From positions 124,001-188,000 of the forward strand of contig JNVV01000003.1 in the NCBI GenBank assembly GCA_000733355.1: a stretch of 64,000 nucleotides of DNA. Direction: 5' to 3'. Source of the DNA: Falciphora oryzae (Eukaryota; Ascomycota; Sordariomycetes; Magnaporthales; Magnaporthaceae). Within the stretch, counting starts at the first letter, position 1. Each line of letters starts with the position of its first letter. This document shows, piece by piece, positions 59,532 through 64,000 of the stretch. Both the position numbers and the translations under genes were made by a program. The notes under the pieces were generated by a model. That model was given only the letters and a program-made list of their open reading frames with translations, did not search any database and was not told the origin of the DNA.

Positions 59532-59571
59532 CGACGCGTCGCGTTGAAAAGACGCGCACCGACGCGTCGCG
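59532..59571. promoter_or_regulatory. Duplicated CGACGCGTCGCG (MluI cell-cycle box-like) element
   Basis: Two identical 12-base copies (59532-59543 and 59560-59571), each with the palindrome CGACGCGTCG and the ACGCGT core bound by MBF-type factors in yeasts, spaced 28 bases start to start. A GACGCGC half site sits between them. Distance to the nearest coding starts is over 2 kb on both sides. Confidence 0.45.
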
Positions 59572-62308
59572 GGGGTTTCGCGTTTAATTAAACGAAATGG
59601 AATTGTCCAATCATACTACACTGTTTCTTCCCGAGAGTGGATAATTGGCTCCCCGACTTTTTACCGGTCCAGCGACAGGGGCCCACACTTTTTCTTCCCC
59701 ATTTTTTTGGGCCTTGAGTGCTTGCGTCGACGTGCGGAGCCTGGCCTGTGGGGGTCGGCAACCTCGATCGATTCTCTGTGCGCTTCTGCAACATGGCGCA
59801 ACAGGCATCCTGCATTCGCGCCTGGTTTTCTGCTCCTCTGCCTTGGTTGCACACCGTTTAGGCGGGGCATGAGTCCTCTGTTGATGCCCACTTATTCGCT
59901 CAGGCAGGCAGGTCAACCCGTCCCTTACACCGTGCCTTACAGCAAGTAGCCCAGGCGGTCAAGCCTGCCAGGGAGCGAAAAGGTCCCCTTCGCCGTGCCG
60001 ACAAACTGCCGACGGCGATGCCACCCGAAATCCCTGGAATCGGATCAGGGTCCTGGACCCCGAAAGAGTTTGCATAAAAGAGAGAGGCGGATGGGGTAGA
60101 GAAATAAGGGTCTTGCTCGGCATGCAGAAAAATGGCCTGATCTAGATGGCTGCGCGAAGACAACCGACTGCTCAAGATGCCTGCTGGTAAATGCACCACC
60201 AGCTATCGTATCGAATCGTATTGAATCCGCCCTCAGTCGTTTGGGGCCCATGCCCGCCCGCCCTCCGCTGATCTTCGGCGGCCCCAGCGCCCGCGCCATT
60301 GCTCTGGGGCCTGGGGCTGCTCCTCCGCGGGGTGATGGCAGGGGAGAGCCTAGGTGGAGGAGGAACATTCCGTTGCAGGTCCAGCCTCGCTTTCTAGGTA
60401 CTGAGTTATGTACTTTGAAATCTCGAGGCTCTCTGATTTTGGATTGGGCGCTGGCAGCAGGATGGTGTCTCAATACGGCGGCTCGTGGCTGCCGTTTCCG
60501 GGTGTGAAAATTCCAACGGGGTGGGCTGAGGTATGTGCCTCCAAATTCTGATTCAATCCAAAGCCAACGGCACTGGCCGGCTGCACGCACCAATCCCTAA
60601 TCCCTGGTCAATCGCTGGTGAAAGACTGTGTTGCAGACAGCCAAGACATCAACCGATGAAGAGCAGCACACGCCAAAGCCTCAAAGACACTTTCAGCTTC
60701 TGGACACAGGCATCGAAGATGCGCATTGCCCACGTGGCCGCCCGCCTTGCGCCCGGGAAAAAAAATTCAGGTGGTTGGACTCTTCAGGGCTCCAGGGGTT
60801 TGCCGCCGCCTGCGCCAGGGCGCCATTGGAGCAGCAATTGAGAGCCAGCCAACGATAACTTCAACCGTCCTGTCTTCAGTACAACCGAATCGGGAGCCAC
60901 CAGCGCCAAGCAGAGGAGCCGGCAGACTGGGGACGATCTTTTAGGCGCGCTCGCTCTTTTATTTTTGCATGGGCTATTCACTGGGGGGTGGAAACCAATC
61001 GGCGCCTCTGCGCTTGTTTCTGTGCACGCTGCGCTAAGCGACAACTCCAATTCTACATCTTTGCCGCGACCATGACAGTCGGCCCCTTGGGAGGCTCGGG
61101 TCGTCGTCCGGTCTAGCCTTGGACCCATGATCCCACGATGGAAACCGGGTTACCAATCAGCCTCTGCTCCGTATTCGGAGAGTGTTGGGGGTGCTTGGAA
61201 GACTCAGACCTCTGCCGAGCAAACGATGCGGTCCCATCTCCAACGGGCCATGCTCGCTCGAGCTGAGCGTGCGCACCTCCCACTCAACCGTCGGGAACTT
61301 CTGGTCTGCAGCATTCGCGAAGCCTCTCCCGCTGCGCTAGCGGGGCGCTAGCCGCTCTCTGCTAGCCGCCAGCGAAACACCCAGGCCTTCGTTGCGTCCC
61401 AGAAACCCAGGTCCCAAAAGGCCTCAGGACCAAAAGAAGGGCCGTCACCATTCGTCCAACCGCTTCGGGCGCGCATCCGATCGGATCTCACTAGAGAGGG
61501 CTCGGGGCTGCGCCAGGGGCGTTGGATCGGCATCCAAACAACGAAGCGCACCCTCCGCCGACGGTTGGTGGCTCTGTTTTGAAACACGCTTTGGCCGGCT
61601 TCTTGCGCGGCGAGCATTCTCTCCTCGCCTACCAAGGCCTGACCTGCTCTTCCTCCTGACCCGGGCGCACTGCGGGCGCTACCGCTAGCCCACGCCCTGG
61701 GCACTGCACGGGGCTCCCGAAGCCCGGAGCCTATCAGCGCCCTCGAACGCTCATTGGCGATGGCCGCCCGTTGAGGCTCGAGAGATGGTTCGTGTCGGCT
61801 GTTGTCGGTCCTGCCTGCCCATCCGCGCGCTCCTGGCGCCAAGATGGCGACGAGGCATTCTTATTATTATGTCCCACGCCATCCCTTCCCTATGTGTTTC
61901 AACCGACGCTGTCTTGCTGCCAGTTCCGTCGTTATCGCCGCCATCCTTTTTCATGACAACGGGCCTGGTGCCTATCTCTTCCTCGCGAGTCTCCTTGCGT
62001 CTCCTCACGTTGTGTGTGCGAGGTTCGCACCGCGACAAGACGATGGTTCCTTCCTTCCTGTTTTTTATAGTGTAAAGATCTCCCCGGCCCTACTAGCAGC
62101 CTAGCGGCCCGGGTCTGTTTTTATCACGATCGTCTCTCGAACGAATCGGGCGTTTGGTTGTTTCCACGCCCTGCACGATCTCGCTTCCGTCCGCCTTGGC
62201 TGGCTCCTCTCCTCACGACCTGGCCTTGTCCTCCGCCCTCTGGCTGAGCTCGATCGGTTCTCCCAGTATCTGTGAGGTGTAGCTCTCCACCACTCGATTG
62301 CCGCGATC

Positions 62309-64000
62309 ATGCCCGTGCTTCCGAGGGAGGCTCAAGATGCGAGCGGCGCGGAAAGCGGATGGACGACCAACCGAATTATTGTCGTGGCGGCTTCAACGGG
62401 TATAACAGCCACCATCCAACACATTGAGTCATCAGTATACCGCGCTAACCATCGTTGCGACTTATAGGAGGTGGATTACTCTTTCTGATACTCCTCATCC
62501 TCGCATTCCACCGATATCGCTCGAGGATATCGTGGTTCCGTCCACTCAAGAGATCGAATTCATGGGAGGCGAGGGTGCTTGCGGCTGGTCGGGGCAGCGA
62601 AGACCAGTGCACCCGCAAGGCGAGCTACCATGTGCGGAGACCTCTCGGTCACGGCTGGGGCCCGGCAGGCATGTTCGCGGCCCTCACGCCGCGGGGATCC
62701 AGGAAAGATGCATCGCCAAGCAACTTGCCGAGAAGCTCTCCTCCACCAAGGCTCCCCTCCACCATGCTTGACTTTGCGCAAAGTGGCCCTTCGACCTTGG
62801 TTCCCTCCAGGGCCGTTTTGGCGATTAAACCCCGGGATACGGTCACCTCGGCCAAGGCCGTCCAGTCGCGTAAGCTCGCCGCGGCCATAGATCGCAGAGT
62901 GGCTCTCACGAAACAAAGAGACATGGGGCGGAACCAACTGTCGATGAACCGTCCAGAAGACTCTTCGAACAGATCCTCCTCGATGAGGTCGATTTCGTCT
63001 TTTTCCTCAGACAGGTCGTTCCAAAGCACAGAATACCGCCTGCCTCCGTGTCCCATGAGCAGCAGCTACGAGGCGATTGACCTCAGCGAGGGCATTGACC
63101 CCGGCCCTTTGACGAGCCTCAGCCCCCCTCCGCCTGTTCGCTCCCCGAGCATTCGCGACACGGCCCAGGCTTCAGCCGAGGATACAGACAAGGCCCCGGC
63201 TGCTACATCTGAATGGGCGCTGACCGAGTCCCGTGCCGAATCACCGTCAGCGGGGAACCCCAGACCGTATGTGGACGATAGCCTTTTGGCTGCCGCAGCA
63301 CTTGCCTGGTGGGAGGCATCGGGAACGCGAAGCTCGCCTGAGCACCGCCGTCGGTACTCGCAGCTGGGTGAGAGAAAGCGTATTGAATCTACCCTTGGCA
63401 TCCCCACCGCAGTGATTGCCGCGACGTGGAGGAGGGACTCAGCAAGGCTGTCCGGTTTGGTCGGGGCAGCGGCTTTCAACAACGGGTTCGGGCTCACTTT
63501 TCCGTGCTCGCCCCCAATTTCCACACCGGAGGCGCTGCCGGGAGGGCCAAAATCGGCTCTCACAAGCGGTCCCGCGCACTCCCCCGCCGGGTCGAGCGGG
63601 AGGAGCCTGACTAGTGGTGCGTTCAGCGCCCTCGGCAACTGGCAGCAGCCAACCCGGGATGGCAGCGACGGCGGCGACTATATCAACAGCAGCCGGCAGC
63701 ATCAGCGCCGCGGGGCTGATAGCAACATTGAGGAAGAGGACGAAAACGAGCTGCTGCCGACCTACAGCAACATCACCCCTCGCAGTGCTCGCAAAACCCC
63801 GGAGCCTCTGCCCGATAGACCCGAGGCGGCGAGGCTCTCGCGAGCACAGAAAAGGCTGGACAAGCACCGCTACCAGTACCCAAACTTCTATAGCCAAAAT
63901 GCCACACAGGTTGCAAGGAAGCTTCGGGGCGAAGAGCTTGCCGATCGGCGGCAGAGGCACTCGCGGCGGCTGCAAGAGACCTCGTCGAAAGCGCAACAGT
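62309..64000 (+). CDS. Single-pass membrane protein, Ser/Pro-rich, 3' end beyond window
   Basis: Exon 1 is 62309-62399 and exon 2 runs from 62468 to the window end without a stop: 541 residues so far. The intron (GTATAA donor, CGCTAAC branch point, TTATAG acceptor) splits a glycine codon inside the membrane segment. Residues about 22-44 (NRIIVVAAST joined to GGGLLFLILLILAF) form the only membrane segment. It is followed by a basic stretch (HRYRSR, RPLKRS), so the long C-terminal part should face the cytosol. That part is Ser/Pro/Arg-rich and mostly disordered, with short conserved-looking pieces such as LLPTYSNITPRSARKTPEPL and RLDKHRYQYPNFYSQN. No named domain. The long uninterrupted frame (1.5 kb) with Ser-rich composition and a fitting splice junction supports a real gene. 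Confidence 0.75.

Larger units (their letters stand above)
57308..62308. other. 5 kb divergent intergenic region with MluI-box pair
   Basis: No coding frame I can support on either strand; all frames found are short and without recognisable composition. Elements seen: a TG microsatellite at 57499-57519, a pair of CGACGCGTCGCG palindromes at 59532-59571, a PacI-like TTAATTAA at about 59584-59591, and GCGCTAGC direct repeats at about 61335-61353. It may carry long promoters for both flanking genes or a non-coding transcript; I cannot tell. Confidence 0.45.

Noticed and set aside
63439..63996. 185-codon minus-strand frame near the right edge
   Set aside because: Antisense to the open membrane-protein frame, which has better splice support and composition.
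1..64000. CRISPR array, rRNA, transposon or secondary-metabolite cluster
   Set aside because: No regularly spaced direct repeats, no rRNA-like sequence, no transposase, integrase or reverse transcriptase motifs, and no polyketide synthase, peptide synthetase or terpene synthase gene were seen.

Overview
The window is nuclear DNA from a filamentous ascomycete (Pezizomycotina), most likely a Sordariomycete. The evidence is the GC-rich coding sequence, short spliceosomal introns with GTRNGY-type donors and CTRAC-type branch points, large intergenic spaces with recurrent GGTACC/ACCTAGG motifs, and a gene set matching fungal families (Snt2/SntB, Ydj1, Trm82, Msh1, Ams1, Env7-like kinase, CLIP-170-like protein, Nop14). 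I cannot name the species.

Layout, left to right. 1-1310: no definable gene. 1311-4884 (-): a POLQ/HELQ-type DNA helicase with many introns. About 4.8 kb of regulatory DNA follows, then 9690-15514 (+) a large SNT2/SntB-type chromatin reader, 16371-17405 (+) cytosine deaminase, and 18942-20460 (+) a farnesylated Ydj1-type Hsp40. 21118-22947 (-) TRM82 and 23448-24490 (+) ribosomal protein P0 are divergent and share a promoter interval of 500 bases. 25182-28549 (-) is a mitochondrial MutS (MSH1). 30642-31661 (+) is an unknown protein with an 11-residue cysteine repeat. 33198-36713 (+) is a GH38 alpha-mannosidase (Ams1 type). 37376-38890 (+) is an Env7/STK16-type kinase. 39978-42861 (-) is a CLIP-170 family microtubule plus-end protein.

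A 3.5 kb gene-poor stretch leads to 46329-47409 (-), an unknown membrane-anchored helical protein. It is divergent from 47903-50737 (+), NOP14. 50877-51768 (-) is a decayed MarR-GNAT gene with several lesions, beside an intact intronless cytochrome P450 at 53188-54924 (+). 56300-57307 (-) is a Myb/SANT protein. A 5 kb gap carrying a pair of MluI-box palindromes separates it from the last gene, a single-pass membrane protein starting at 62309 (+) and running off the right edge.

This is mostly a housekeeping region with no biosynthetic cluster and no mobile element. Several genes concern genome upkeep (helicase, MSH1), chromatin and transcription (SNT2, Myb), and ribosome, tRNA and protein quality (P0, NOP14, TRM82, YDJ1), but they are not organised as one system. 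The points that most deserve checking are a 2-base micro-exon or twin-intron arrangement in the helicase, the 11-residue cysteine repeat protein, the decayed MarR-GNAT gene, and the open membrane-protein gene at the right edge.
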